NCBI GenBank assembly: GCA_029959195.1
Contig: CP114118.1
Coordinates: forward strand, 2,692,001 to 2,756,000
Origin: Dictyophora rubrovolvata
Taxonomy: Eukaryota > Basidiomycota > Agaricomycetes > Phallales > Phallaceae
DNA: 64,000 bases
Reading direction: 5' to 3'
Shown here piece by piece: positions 12,728 through 22,700 of the stretch. Made by a program: the position numbers and the translations under genes. Position 1 is the first letter of the stretch; each line of letters opens with the position of its first letter. Below the pieces are notes generated by a model. The model was not told the origin of the DNA. It was given only the letters and a program-made list of their open reading frames with translations, and ran no database searches.

Positions 12728-13558
12728 ATGGACTTCCCCGTCGAACTTATTCGACAAATCGTCGAAACAGCCGTTGTGGCTGATTACACAACCGGATATG
12801 CTCTCGCTTTAACATGCAGGAGCTTTAACAAATGGGTTACGCCACTTCTTTACGAATCTGTCACCTTGGATAAGGACAACGTCAGAGCATTTATTCGAGG
12901 CGTTGAAGCTGCCCAATGCGGAACAATCGACACCGGGGCATACGTCAAACGACTTTGCATACACCGGAGCGCAATGAAACATTCCGACTGGACACTCTCA
13001 CTTTGCAAATCCATCTCACATTTACTCTTATCCCCATCTCTTCGCGAACTGTCAGAAGACGATCATGAGAAAGTCCCCGATGTTCCGCTATGGCCTAAAC
13101 CGACGCACATTTCGATCCTTTTCGTTCCTAAAGCGTGGTTCCTACCTCGTCTACCTTTATTCAATCATGTCACACACCTTTACATAGACGATGTCTTGGA
13201 AACGGCAGTACTTGCCGTATGCTCCGTCTTACCCCTAACCCACATATGTTTCAATATATGGGACGACCCTCCAGATTTCGGTTTGGTCATGAATTCTGTG
13301 GAGTTTTTGCTGCGGTCAGAGACTATGCAATGCGTTCTTGTACATGCATTAGCCCATGGAGAACCTATCGACGATTTCTTCGGTGGCATATGGAGTTTCT
13401 TGGCTAGTATTCCTGATGAACGTCTGACAGTCGCTCCAGGCATGACACGAGATCACTTAATCGAGTGCTTTGAAGAGGGTCAGACTATCTGGGACAACAT
13501 CGGCGAATGGAAAGACTGGAGACAGATGGCACGATTCAAGTTATATCATGATAAATAA
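12728..13558 (+). CDS. F-box-like hypothetical protein (single exon)
   Basis: A 276-residue intronless frame. The N-terminus (MDFPVELIRQIVETAV...ALALTCRSFNKWVTPLLYES) matches the loose F-box-like motif common in Agaricomycete proteins, in which an N-terminal helix pair recruits Skp1 for ubiquitin ligases. The rest is Leu-rich with no clear repeat and no enzyme motif. A substrate-adaptor role is the family expectation; nothing in the sequence names a target. It is divergent from SNU66 (180 bp between starts), and its stop lies only 11 bp from the stop of the biotin gene on the other strand. Confidence 0.72.
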   Translation: MDFPVELIRQIVETAVVADYTTGYALALTCRSFNKWVTPLLYESVTLDKDNVRAFIRGVEAAQCGTIDTGAYVKRLCIHRSAMKHSDWTLSLCKSISHLLLSPSLRELSEDDHEKVPDVPLWPKPTHISILFVPKAWFLPRLPLFNHVTHLYIDDVLETAVLAVCSVLPLTHICFNIWDDPPDFGLVMNSVEFLLRSETMQCVLVHALAHGEPIDDFFGGIWSFLASIPDERLTVAPGMTRDHLIECFEEGQTIWDNIGEWKDWRQMARFKLYHDK

Positions 13559-13569
13559 TTCACTACAGA

Positions 13570-14986
13570 TTACGTCTTGACATAGGTAGCTACAATTTTG
13601 CACTGCATGGTGACGTGCCTTCCTTGTCTTTTTGATACTTTATCCAAGATATAATTCCAGTTATTAATCCATTAATCTCTTCCATGGTGTTTCCTGCGTG
13701 TAAACAGAGTCGAACTCGATCTAAACCTTTCGGTACTGTAGGATGCGTGATAGGACGGGTCAGAAGGCCCAGCTCTTGAAGGTGAGTGGCAAGCGGCCGA
13801 GGCCGAGGCGTGAAAAGAGGAATTATTGGTGATTTGAGATGTTTTAGAGATGTGTTGGTTGTTGAAGTAGGTAGGTATAAGAAGGGCGAGGGAGAAGACT
13901 CGAGGTATAAATTAAGCGAGGAGAGAAAATGGGTGCAGATGCGAATTAGATACTCCGATAACTGAAACCGAAAAATGACAGTTTTTGGGCATAAACAGTG
14001 TGGTCAAAAGTTTATTTACTTACGTTTGTGCCCAAATTGGACTCTATAATGTCGAACGAACAATCAATACTTATGACATTAGCATAGCTTAGTGCCGTGG
14101 TGTAAATCAATGAACGTGCGTAGTTGACTAGATAATCCTGGATGACAGGTGTTGTCAATAAAACAGCTAAAATGATTGGAAGTCGGTTAGTATATATTTA
14201 AATCATGCTCCAGCTTAAGCACTCCAAGTACTCACCCCCTGAACTTGCCAGAGCTTTTCCAAAAGTATGAAGTCGGGCCGTGACTCTTGATTCCAAACCG
14301 AACAAGGAAACCAGACCGCGGCCCTGTTTTCCATAGATACCAGTTGCATGAGCTTCATCAACAATCAAATGACTATTCTTGTGAGGCAGCATGGCGTCCA
14401 AAAGATCAACGATCTCTTTGAGTGGTGCGAAATCGCCGTCCATACTGTATAAGGACTCCACAGCAACGAAAACGCTCGCTGTGCCACGTTTGATACCATC
14501 GTTGGAGGCAATAATCCTGGCTAATAGGGTCTCCAAAGAATCGAGATCATTGTGCTTGAACAGAAACGTCGCATTCCGGGCGCGCGAGCTTCTCATCCCA
14601 TCGTGAACCGAAGCGTGGATATACTCGTCATACACGATAACATCCGTACTTTGTGGAACGCTGGAAAAGAACCCGACATTCGCATCAAAGCCAGAATTAA
14701 ACAATAACGCAGTCGGTGCGTTGAAAAACAGCGCCAGACGTTTTTCCAGCGCATCGTGACTAGGAACGGCCATCAACAATCTGGATCCTCCAGAGCCCAA
14801 AATCCTATCAGCGCCTTGCAATTTCTCAAGAAAATGATTCTTCAACGTGGGATTTGAAGATAATGAGAGATAATCATTGGAGCAGAAATCTGCTAAAGCC
14901 GGTAGTCCAACCGGCAAGCGACGAAGGATGTTGCGTTTCTCCCTCGACAAGAGGGCATCCTTGAGTTTTTCCTCCAACTCCTTCAT
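13570..14986 (-). CDS. 8-amino-7-oxononanoate (KAPA) synthase-like PLP enzyme, biotin synthesis
   Basis: A PLP-dependent alpha-oxoamine synthase that would condense pimeloyl-CoA/ACP with alanine in biotin synthesis. The first exon carries DFCSNDYLSLSSNP, the glycine-rich LGSGGSRLLMAVPSHDALE, ALLFNSGFDANVGF, DEYIHASVHDGMRSSRA (substrate pocket), VDEAHATGIYGKQGRG (the Asp that holds the PLP ring) and LHTFGKALASSGG with the PLP lysine. A gtgagt...ttttag intron leads to LLTTPVIQDYLVNYARSLIYTTALS. The last exon ends in PTVPKGLDRVRLCLHAGNTMEE, the family C-terminus. I prefer the ATG at 14986 (MKELEEKL); no ATG lies just upstream in frame. Serine palmitoyltransferase and ALA synthase are relatives but lack this compact length and end. 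Confidence 0.88.
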
Positions 14987-15010
14987 CGAGAAATTGAAGA
15001 AAACGTTCAA

Positions 15011-15631
15011 GAAAGGTTAGGTTGAGCTGAGCTGCGTTTTGTGCCTAACCCTGAGCTTGAGCTGATAAAACATATAGAGTGCCAATAATTGTTAAATCAA
15101 AAAACAGGGATTTTTGGGACTCCGGCCAAGCACACCACGGTCGCGCCGTCCCTTCAGATTCCGCGTGTCCCGTCGCTCTTTCATCCGTTGAAGCGCGCAT
15201 CTATGTTGACCGGAACGAAGATGGCAAGACAAACAAATATCTTTGGAATGATATGTTAATCTCCATATTACAGCGCGTGCACGGTTCAGCACTAAGTCAA
15301 GTAAGTTCTATCAAACCTACTAGTGGAACGATCCCAAACTGAATTATGAATTTGATGTATACCAGGTACCTGTGGCTCGTGCCATGCTCCACTTGAAAGT
15401 ATGTAGTCACGGTTGCATTGTCGTACGACTCTTCAACCGCAAAGATAACAAATTTAAAAGTTGCGTATTGGTACTGAAGTAACATCAGTCAAATTTTGTA
15501 ACCGACAGCATGGGTGAACTGAGCTGAAAGTCATGTTCAAACGCTCAAACTTAAGCCTAAACCTAAATTGCAAAATAGCATTTATAAACCCTATTTCTTG
15601 ACAGTTGAAGAAGATAATACAGTCTCGTACC
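15011..15631. other. Divergent intergenic region, no gene supported
   Basis: 620 bp between divergent starts. Only short frames without coding character are open. It presumably holds the promoters of the biotin gene and the first sulfotransferase-like gene. Confidence 0.45.
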
Positions 15632-16661
15632 ATGTCTACCTCTTTGCGTCCTAACCAACCTCAAATCAAAGTCGTTGGTGTAGGTTTCAATCGAACGGGG
15701 GTATGCCTTTGAATCCTTTCATGTTAACCAGTGCTTCAATTCATGTGTTTTTTCTTCCTCATAGACTCTTAGCCTCTGTCATGCCTTGGAAAAGCTGGGT
15801 CTTGGTCCATGCTATCATACGTTACATGTCCCCGAAGACAAAGTTCAATGGATTGAATGGGCCAATGTCTTAAAAGGTTCTTTATTCCGAAACCTCTTGT
15901 CTGCTTCTCACTATTCATACGCTTATTCCTTGCTTACAATACAACAGGTCAAACAGATCCAGAATATATTGATTCCATTCTAGAAGGTTTCACTTCAGCA
16001 ATGGACTCGACCGTTGCACTCGTCGCCGACTCCATGTACAAAGCATACCCCGACGCGAAATTTATACTAGTGAGTACTGAAACCGATGAAATGAACATAC
16101 TCAGAATCCAATATTTTCCCACTAGACAATCCGTGACGTGGACGCATGGGAAAAGAGCATGAAAGCCACTCTTGTCGAGCCTCTTATGAAATTCCGTCCC
16201 GCGCTCATAAGACAGCTACAGGGTACAGCAACCGATGAAGATCTCAAGCTCCTAACCCAATTTCCTTGGTCAAAGGAGCAAGTAGCTTGGGGCGAAGCAA
16301 GATCCAGTAATTCCTACATTTACCTTTCTCAAAATATGCTTTTCGTTGAACCCCTCCTTTTTTGAACCGTAACAGACATGCGTTACAACGGACGATTCCC
16401 ATACGAAAATCCCCGAATTGCGTACCTCGCCCATAACAAATGGATTCAAGAAATCATTCCTCCGGAAAATTTACTGATTTTCGACGTTAAAGAAGGCTGG
16501 GGGCCTCTTGTCAAATTCCTTGGAATGTATGTCGTTTTTTCTTCAATATCAAAAAATACATCTTACCGCCGTTGATGAAAAATAGACCGGAACCAGATGA
16601 GCCTTTCCCAAGAATCAATGATACCTCTCAATATTGGGAACATGTTCGGAAAGCACATTAA
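15632..16661 (+). CDS. P-loop sulfotransferase-like protein (Sulfotransfer_4 type), copy 1
   Basis: A cytosolic P-loop protein of the fungal sulfotransferase-like family, often mislabelled as NAD-dependent epimerase. Six exons join in frame: 15632-15700, 15765-15876, 15948-16069, 16126-16306, 16376-16526, 16586-16661 (711 nt, 236 residues). KVVGVGFNRTGTLSLCHALE is the P-loop that would hold the PAPS phosphosulfate. GPCYHTLHV, then MYKAYPDAKFIL followed by TIRDVDAW, match the family core. The C-terminal half has RYNGRFPYENPRIAYLAHNK and FDVKEGWGPLVKFLG. The intron positions match those of the tandem copy 1.6 kb downstream, showing a recent duplication. The acceptor substrate is unknown, and sulfotransfer has not been shown for most fungal members. 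Confidence 0.85.
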
Positions 16662-17216
16662 CTTAATGCGTATATAGTAACGCCGGTGAACCTTGTTAAT
16701 ATATTCATTGAACCCGAGCTTCATATAAATACAGATGCTTATTTACTAAAGATATGATATACATATATATATTAACCAAAACCTTAAACTTATCTACCAG
16801 TAGGCTGGTTAGATGCTAAGTTTAGTTGGCCCAGGCTGGAGTCTACAAGATCATCAGCTCATCATTTTTCTCTCCAAGTTGAAATCCAGAACTTTCATTT
16901 GTGCCGCACAACCAAGAACTAATTGGTCCTATCATCATGCGAAACTGTCAATAATTAATCACAACAATTCCGGACCACCAAATAAAGTATTGACCACATG
17001 ACTCCTGCAAATCATAAGATCGCCGTCTTCACTTTCCGTCTTCTATTTCACTTTCTCTTCGGCTAATCAAGCAAGCTGCTTGCCGCGAGTGGTCAATAAT
17101 TCTAGACTGCAACGAAAATAAGTCATAGATGAGATTACAAAACAATTTAAAGCTTTCTGGACTTGAAACCTGACTCACGCTACACTCTCCTGCTCCCGTG
17201 CACTAATAATTCGAAC
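16662..17216. other. Intergenic spacer between the tandem copies
   Basis: No gene is supported. It should contain the terminator of copy 1 and the promoter of copy 2. Confidence 0.45.
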
Positions 17217-18172
17217 ATGTCATCGTCACGTCCTCACCAACCTCAAATCAAAGTTATTGGAGTGGGACTTGGTCGAACAGGGGTGCGTACACACAGCTTT
17301 CAATCTTCCACCTACCGTTGTTTATCGTAATCCAGACTCTCAGCCTTTGCTATGCTCTAGAGATACTTGGCTTCGGTCCATGTTATCACACCCAACATGT
17401 CTCAGGAGACAAAGCAAAATGGATCGAATGGGCCAAAGTCCTTAAAGGCGAGTTTAACTTCAGCCGGTGCACATCAACAGTTTTGTGACATTTGCTGAAA
17501 TGAACTTTGTCGTTAAACAGGCCAAACCAGCGCAGAATTCATCGACTCCATTTTACAAGGTTATTCTTCAGCGATGGATGGACCAGTCGCTCTTGTAGCA
17601 GATGCAATGTATAAAGCTTATCCTAATGCAAAATTCATCTTGGTAAGCACAAAACTCCAAAATCAACATTATTTTATCCTCACTCTATTAGACAACCCGC
17701 GACGTCGACGCATGGGAAAAAGACGTGAAAAGCACCTTTGTTGAACCTCTTCAGAAGTTTCGTCCTGCGCTTTTGAGAGAACGAGAAGGTACAGCAACCG
17801 AAGAAGACCGTCAACTATTGGCTACAATTCCTTGGTCAAAAGAGCGCAGAATTTGGGGGGAAGCAAGATCGGGTGAGTAATAACCCTGACACTTTCCAAT
17901 TTTTAGGCTGTTTCATTGGTATAGCAGCTGTACGTTACAACGGGCGATACCCATCTGAAAATCCTCGCGTCGCGCTTTTAGAGCACAATAAGTGGATCAA
18001 GCAGATAATTCCACCTGAGAAACTGTTAGTTTTCGATGTGAAAGAAGGTTGGGGACCGATTGTCAAGTTTCTCGGCGTGTGAGTTTGTATTCTTAAAAAA
18101 AAAATTAAATAAGGTTTACCAATGTGTAGATCCGAACCAACCGTTCCTTTTCCCAAGGTCTATGATCAGTGA
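17217..18172 (+). CDS. P-loop sulfotransferase-like protein, copy 2 (tandem paralog)
   Basis: Paralog of the gene just upstream, with the same exon plan. The P-loop reads KVIGVGLGRTGTLSLCYALE, followed by GFGPCYHTQHVSGDKAKWIE, MYKAYPNAKFIL plus TTRDVDAWEK, RYNGRYPSENPRVALLEHNK and FDVKEGWGPIVKFLG. The final exon is short and ends PTVPFPKVYDQ at 18172, while copy 1 continues about 11 residues further (NDTSQYWEHVRKAH), so the two differ at the C-terminus. The third exon follows a GC-AG intron (donor gcgagt after CTTAAAG at about 17447), where copy 1 has gttctt. Both proteins look intact. Redundant or diverged substrates are possible. Confidence 0.84.
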
Positions 18173-18373
18173 ACGTTTGAAGTTTGAAGAAGTCGTGGGC
18201 GGCGTGATCTATTGGTTAAAGCTTGATCTTTATGTTTTTATCAGACACATTTCCATGTAAATATGTAGTTTCCGAGTCAGGGTGAAGATCGATTTGGCCA
18301 TTCTTAACCAGTTGTGCACTGTGCAGTGAGTGTCCGCGCAAATATATCAATTTACGTCACATAATTGATTCCG

Positions 18374-18868
18374 ATGCTAACTGCCAGCCGGCCTTTGCCG
18401 GTGCCAATCAGAAGTCTCACTGCCAATCCACGCCCTCTCTTCAAACGCCAAACCTTTCGAATGTCATTATCATCTACTTCACCAAAATCCACCCCAACAT
18501 TCCTCTACAAGATCGTCGACGGCTCTGTAGAAATACCTCTTAACGTCTCCTTACTACCCGACGTCTTCAAAATCTCAGATCTCGATAACAACTCGGGCTT
18601 TATCCATCTTTCCACATCCTCCCAAATTCCAGGCACTTTAGAGCGTTTCTTCGGAACGTACGAGAGAATTATTTTACTTAGGATACAATTCGCGATTGTA
18701 GAAGGTGATATTAAATGGGAGGAAGCGGATGGGAAGTTGTTTCCTCATCTATATAATGGACTTCGACTTGGGAAAAACGAGATTGACAGTGTGAGGATGT
18801 TCGAGAAGGAGAAGAGCAGTAGCTGGGAGAAATCTTTGGAGGATGCTGGGGATTGGTTGATATTTTGA
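18374..18868 (+). CDS. DUF952 family protein, possibly mitochondrial
   Basis: A small protein of the DUF952 family, whose members are widespread in bacteria and fungi and have no established biochemical role. The domain begins at TFLYKIVDGSVEIPL and runs through DNNSGFIHLSTSSQIPGTL (the family signature), RIILLRIQFAIVEGDIKWEE, KLFPHLYNGLRLGKNEID and a C-terminal WEKSLEDAGDWLIF. The first about 30 residues (MLTASRPLPVPIRSL... with FKRQTF) are basic and lack acids, like a mitochondrial presequence. An inner ATG near 18461 would give the bare domain, as in the paralog at 28762. A gtaagt...gacag intron seems to start one base after the stop codon, in the 3' UTR (18870-18937). Confidence 0.85.
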   Translation: MLTASRPLPVPIRSLTANPRPLFKRQTFRMSLSSTSPKSTPTFLYKIVDGSVEIPLNVSLLPDVFKISDLDNNSGFIHLSTSSQIPGTLERFFGTYERIILLRIQFAIVEGDIKWEEADGKLFPHLYNGLRLGKNEIDSVRMFEKEKSSSWEKSLEDAGDWLIF

Positions 18869-18937
18869 GGTAAGTGTTACGTCCTCATACTCAATATTTT
18901 AACTCATATTTCTTTTCTTCTCTGCTAATTGACAGGG

Positions 18938-20607
18938 TATCCGCGGAAAGTATTTTGGATATTACTAAATTGACATTCTGCTCCATCGACCTAACAATCC
19001 ATGATATGGGCCATACATATTTGAAAGGATCGGTGAACACATAATATTTTATTTTTGGTTGTGGACAGTAATCACATTCAAAGCTGAGAGCTCTGCGTAC
19101 ACAACTTAGTCCCTGCTTTCTTCCTCCGGTGTGCTAAATTAGCTAATAATCAACATTAAACGATCTCGCGTACGTACCCTCATCCCGTTAGAAAAGAAAT
19201 CAAACGACGATATCGTGGCGGATTTCGAGTGTCAACTTCTTGCCCAGTAACTAAACCGCCGTCATGCCTCTCTCTACCTTCCAACCCTCCCTTCTAGCAA
19301 ATGGCCCACCCTCTGGGTACGGTTGGGAAGAACGCGATATATCACTTTCATCAGCAACCGCCGCTTTAATCAGTCAGAACTTATGCGTCAGTCTCCGTCA
19401 GTCGCTGCAGGATTTTCAGTCAATCTATCAGTCTCAGTCGATCTCAGCAGTCTCCGTCAGTCGCGTGAGGATCTTCAGCTCTGTCAGATTGGGTCCCTGC
19501 CAGAGCGAAGTTTGCGACATATGTACTATGGTACGTTTAATTTCCAGATCTGTTCAGATTGAAAGTAATACCGATGATCGTGATCGGATTTCACTTCTTA
19601 AATTCTATCAGTACTTTCTCTCTTCGAGGTCGCAATTTCGTCTTCGGTAATTCCTGAAGTTACTCATAATGATTGTGTCAATTGCTCCACAATTACTTCG
19701 ACATAAGCGAAATGACATTGAGGAGACTCGTGACGCGTGACTCCTATATTCGGGCTAATTCTTAATCACTGTTATCATCGGTTGCCCGAGGTCAGACTCG
19801 GACGCACAATACATTGGATCTTAATGAAACGTGGGAATCACCCTAATGAACGTAACAAGTGCGGAAGGAGTACCTGATGTATATGGATCTGATATACGTC
19901 ACGGAGTTGAGATATCAACGTCCGAAAGACATTCTAGAACTAATCGTGTGGCCGTCCAACACTATCCAACAATAATAGTCTTCGTGCCTTGGAACCTTAC
20001 CATCTGAATCATGATGAAAGGTACGCCCATAACCGTCATTGGGTATACATTTGTGCTCAAGAAAATTCTTGTTCTTCTCTCCTTCTTTTCTTCCTGTTCC
20101 CGTTGCCCAGGTCGAACTTTAAGCTAAGTTTAATAACCATATTGTATTGTAGAATAATATCATTTACTTGGCTGCAGATAAGTATAATCGAAAGCTTTCG
20201 ACATACAGCTTGCCGGCAATCATGAGACAACATGAGTAACCATCATGCGTTGACTCAAACGACATCCATTGTTCAATTAACGATGGTTTTAGAAGGTGAG
20301 ATTTCCGTGTGCTGATTCATGGGCGTGTGAATAATTCTGCCTTGACAGCTGCTTCTCTAGTGTTCAATGGGCATTCCTAACTTCGCTCTTCTTGAATTTC
20401 GATGATTGATTCATCTAGGAATGCTATAATTCCTCCTCTTCCTGAACCTTATTTTTCTCCGCTCTTGTCAAGTCAGATGATTGTCCCAACTTGAACGTCA
20501 GTAATTCCTGATACTCAGCTCAGAGACTGTATAAAACGTTAGGAACTTATAGTCATGATTACCAGATCAGAAACTCACACAAACACTCGTCCGTTCGATA
20601 GTTTAAT
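18938..20607. other. Long intergenic stretch with a diverged tandem repeat
   Basis: A plus-strand frame at 19264-19650 (128 codons) is open but has poor coding character and contains a two-copy 59-bp repeat (cagtctccgtcagtcg at 19389 and 19448). I do not call it a gene. The rest is AT-rich and contains nothing I can support. Confidence 0.35.
19389..19485. repeat. Two-unit 59-bp tandem repeat
   Basis: The 16-mer cagtctccgtcagtcg occurs at 19389 and 19448, each followed by a related ...aggat-t-ttcag block with many short cagt/tcag echoes between. It looks like replication slippage in a Ser-codon-like simple sequence. Confidence 0.6.
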
Positions 20608-21593
20608 ATGTCCGCCACAGTGGTAGGTTTCCATATCTCTTTTTCTCCATCCACAGCTGTCGTTGTGACTTGTTCCTTTTCATGCCCTTAAAGCTTGTTA
20701 GTGATGCCGGCCAAGCAATATATGCTGGTGGCCAGCCTGAGGCTCTCCAGAAGTCTGACAAGATCGGCCAGGTTACCGACGATCCTGTCGACTCTGGAGG
20801 TCAGGTAGTCAACGGAGGCCCAATCGACAATTCTAGCTCAGTCCCACTAGCAGCCGAATCCCAAGGGACTGCAGGCGTCGTCCAGCAGGATGGTCAAATA
20901 GTTCAGGCTACTCCCGGCCAACCCCGCGACCTTTACACGTACCTTGTTTATAAACCAAGTTCCACTCCAGCGAGAGTATACGCCGGCCGCAAGACCATGT
21001 TCTCCTACCCAGGCGATCAAGCGTTGTATGCAATCCTCAGCAGGACCCTTGGGACCGTTCGATGGGTTCAAATTGTTGCTTGGAAAAATAATACCTCGGC
21101 AGCACAGCAGTATCAGATTTCTTACACGACAGGGCTCAAGATCACAGAAGGATCCGAGGTCAACATTGGGTTCAATTTCGGAGCGTCCTTCGAGGGGATA
21201 TCTATTGGTCTTGATTATAGTCAGAAGACATTCAAATCCACAGAGACGACGACGACGAAGACGATCACACTCACAGTCAACGTTCCAGCATACTCTGAGC
21301 TCGTTTTCTATCAGAAATCCTACGAGTTTGATGATTACGTGACGTTTGTTCTGGACGCGTGGGGACAGGAATGGAATGTAGGCCCATGGGGAGGGTACAC
21401 TCCTCTTACCTCTATGCACGTTTTAACCCAGATTATGGCCGAAGAATATCTCACGACGTCGTCGCCGTTGCCAGCTGGACCAGGGAAAATGCAAGTAACC
21501 ACTGTCGGTGCCCCAGCCAGAGCGGGGACCACGAGGAAGAGAGAAAACACCACCGAGAAGTGCAAGAATTTACTTGCGAAGATGGGATTGTAA
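20608..21593 (+). CDS. Aerolysin/natterin-like protein, intact frame
   Basis: A protein of about 304 residues. A short first exon (MSATV, 20608-20622) joins by a 71-bp gtaggt...aaag intron to the long exon from 20694. The N-terminal about 90 residues are Gly/Gln/Asp-rich and look disordered. The middle (RDLYTYLVYKPSSTPARVYA to VRWVQIVAWKNNTSAAQQYQ) could be a beta domain. From GSEVNIGFNFGASFEGISIG through TETTTTKTITLTVNVPAYS there are alternating Ser/Thr-rich beta strands followed by a VP-type turn. This is the pattern of the aerolysin-like pore module, which inserts as a beta barrel in characterised members. The assignment rests on this pattern only. There is no signal peptide, as is usual for mushroom members of such families. 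The frame is open throughout. Confidence 0.5.
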
Positions 21594-22449
21594 GTATAGT
21601 TCGATAAGCCTAGAAGGCGCAACGTAGTCACCGTGGACTCGTGCAATCATAACATTGTTTCCGTGACACCTCCCCCTTTGCTGATTTCTTTTTCTTCTTG
21701 GTTCCACTTCTGCGCCTTGGATTTTCGTTTCTTTCTTGTTATCTTCTTCCCTTCTTTTATATATATAAAAAACACAAAAAAATCTTCATGTATGTATGCT
21801 GTCCTTTTCTTTCGACCAAATTTTCTTGAATATGTCACTCAACTTTCACGCTTCCCCTTATGTCCGAACGAAATCAAATGGGTAAGGACTCGAATAATGG
21901 ACCACATGAAATTAATAAGAGCGGAATTGGTTGTTCTGGCCACGCCCCGGGCCCTCTCCTACCTAATCTTGTAATGTCATCTGAGTTATACGAGGGATAG
22001 ATGCGTTCTGGGCTGGGCGAGACCAAGTGCAATTGTATGAATTTCTCGTGGTCTGTTTAAACAATTCGTGTCACTCGCATATACTGTATATACTTACTTA
22101 CATATGTTTTTGTCGGCTGTTCATTATATTTGTTCATTCATGTATACTATGCTTTGGTTCCAATATCCGCTTGCCATTGTACGTCTTCAGTCAAGCGTAT
22201 GCGCATATTTTTCTCGTTGATGTCTCACAAATCAGAGAATTTCAGATTTTGGTTTTGGCTTGACCCTCATTTGTGGAATCAATTCCTACCCCTTTGTCTA
22301 AGAATATAAAACAGGATAATATTCTGCAAACAAACAAGCAGCAAGTAAAAAACTTCATTCCGATTTTTTCAACTCTCAAAAACTGTTAAAGAGGTAAAAG
22401 CCACAAAAAAACGAGCAGATTATTGCAGAAACCCCCGGAACTTTACACG
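21594..22449. other. Intergenic AT-rich stretch
   Basis: No gene is supported. The block ctctcctacctaatcttg at about 21954 belongs to a 28-bp identity with 26801-26828, just ahead of the DUF952 fragment. Confidence 0.4.
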
Positions 22450-22700
22450 AGTAGACAAACTGGTATCAATTTTATGCAGGACGTCCAAAAAGTCTTCGGC
22501 CAATTAATTTCTTCTGTCGATTTTGGGGACGGCCTGAACCCCGGCGGGCACCACTCCCAGACATGGAATGTTGTATGACGGTGATATTGTACGATGTTTG
22601 ATGTACGTTTGAATGCGTCGCTTGAAATGCTGGGGATACGATGGTACTGTTGGGGGGTGGTGAATCTCGATTCGGTGGGATTGTCTAGAGGGGCGTGGGG

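Noticed and set aside
19264-19650. 128-codon plus-strand frame
   Set aside because: Its composition comes from a diverged tandem repeat and there is no family signal.
20608-21593. Jacalin-type or aegerolysin assignment
   Set aside because: It is much longer than aegerolysins and lacks the jacalin GG-D-x-W type pattern; the Thr-rich strand region fits an aerolysin-like module better.
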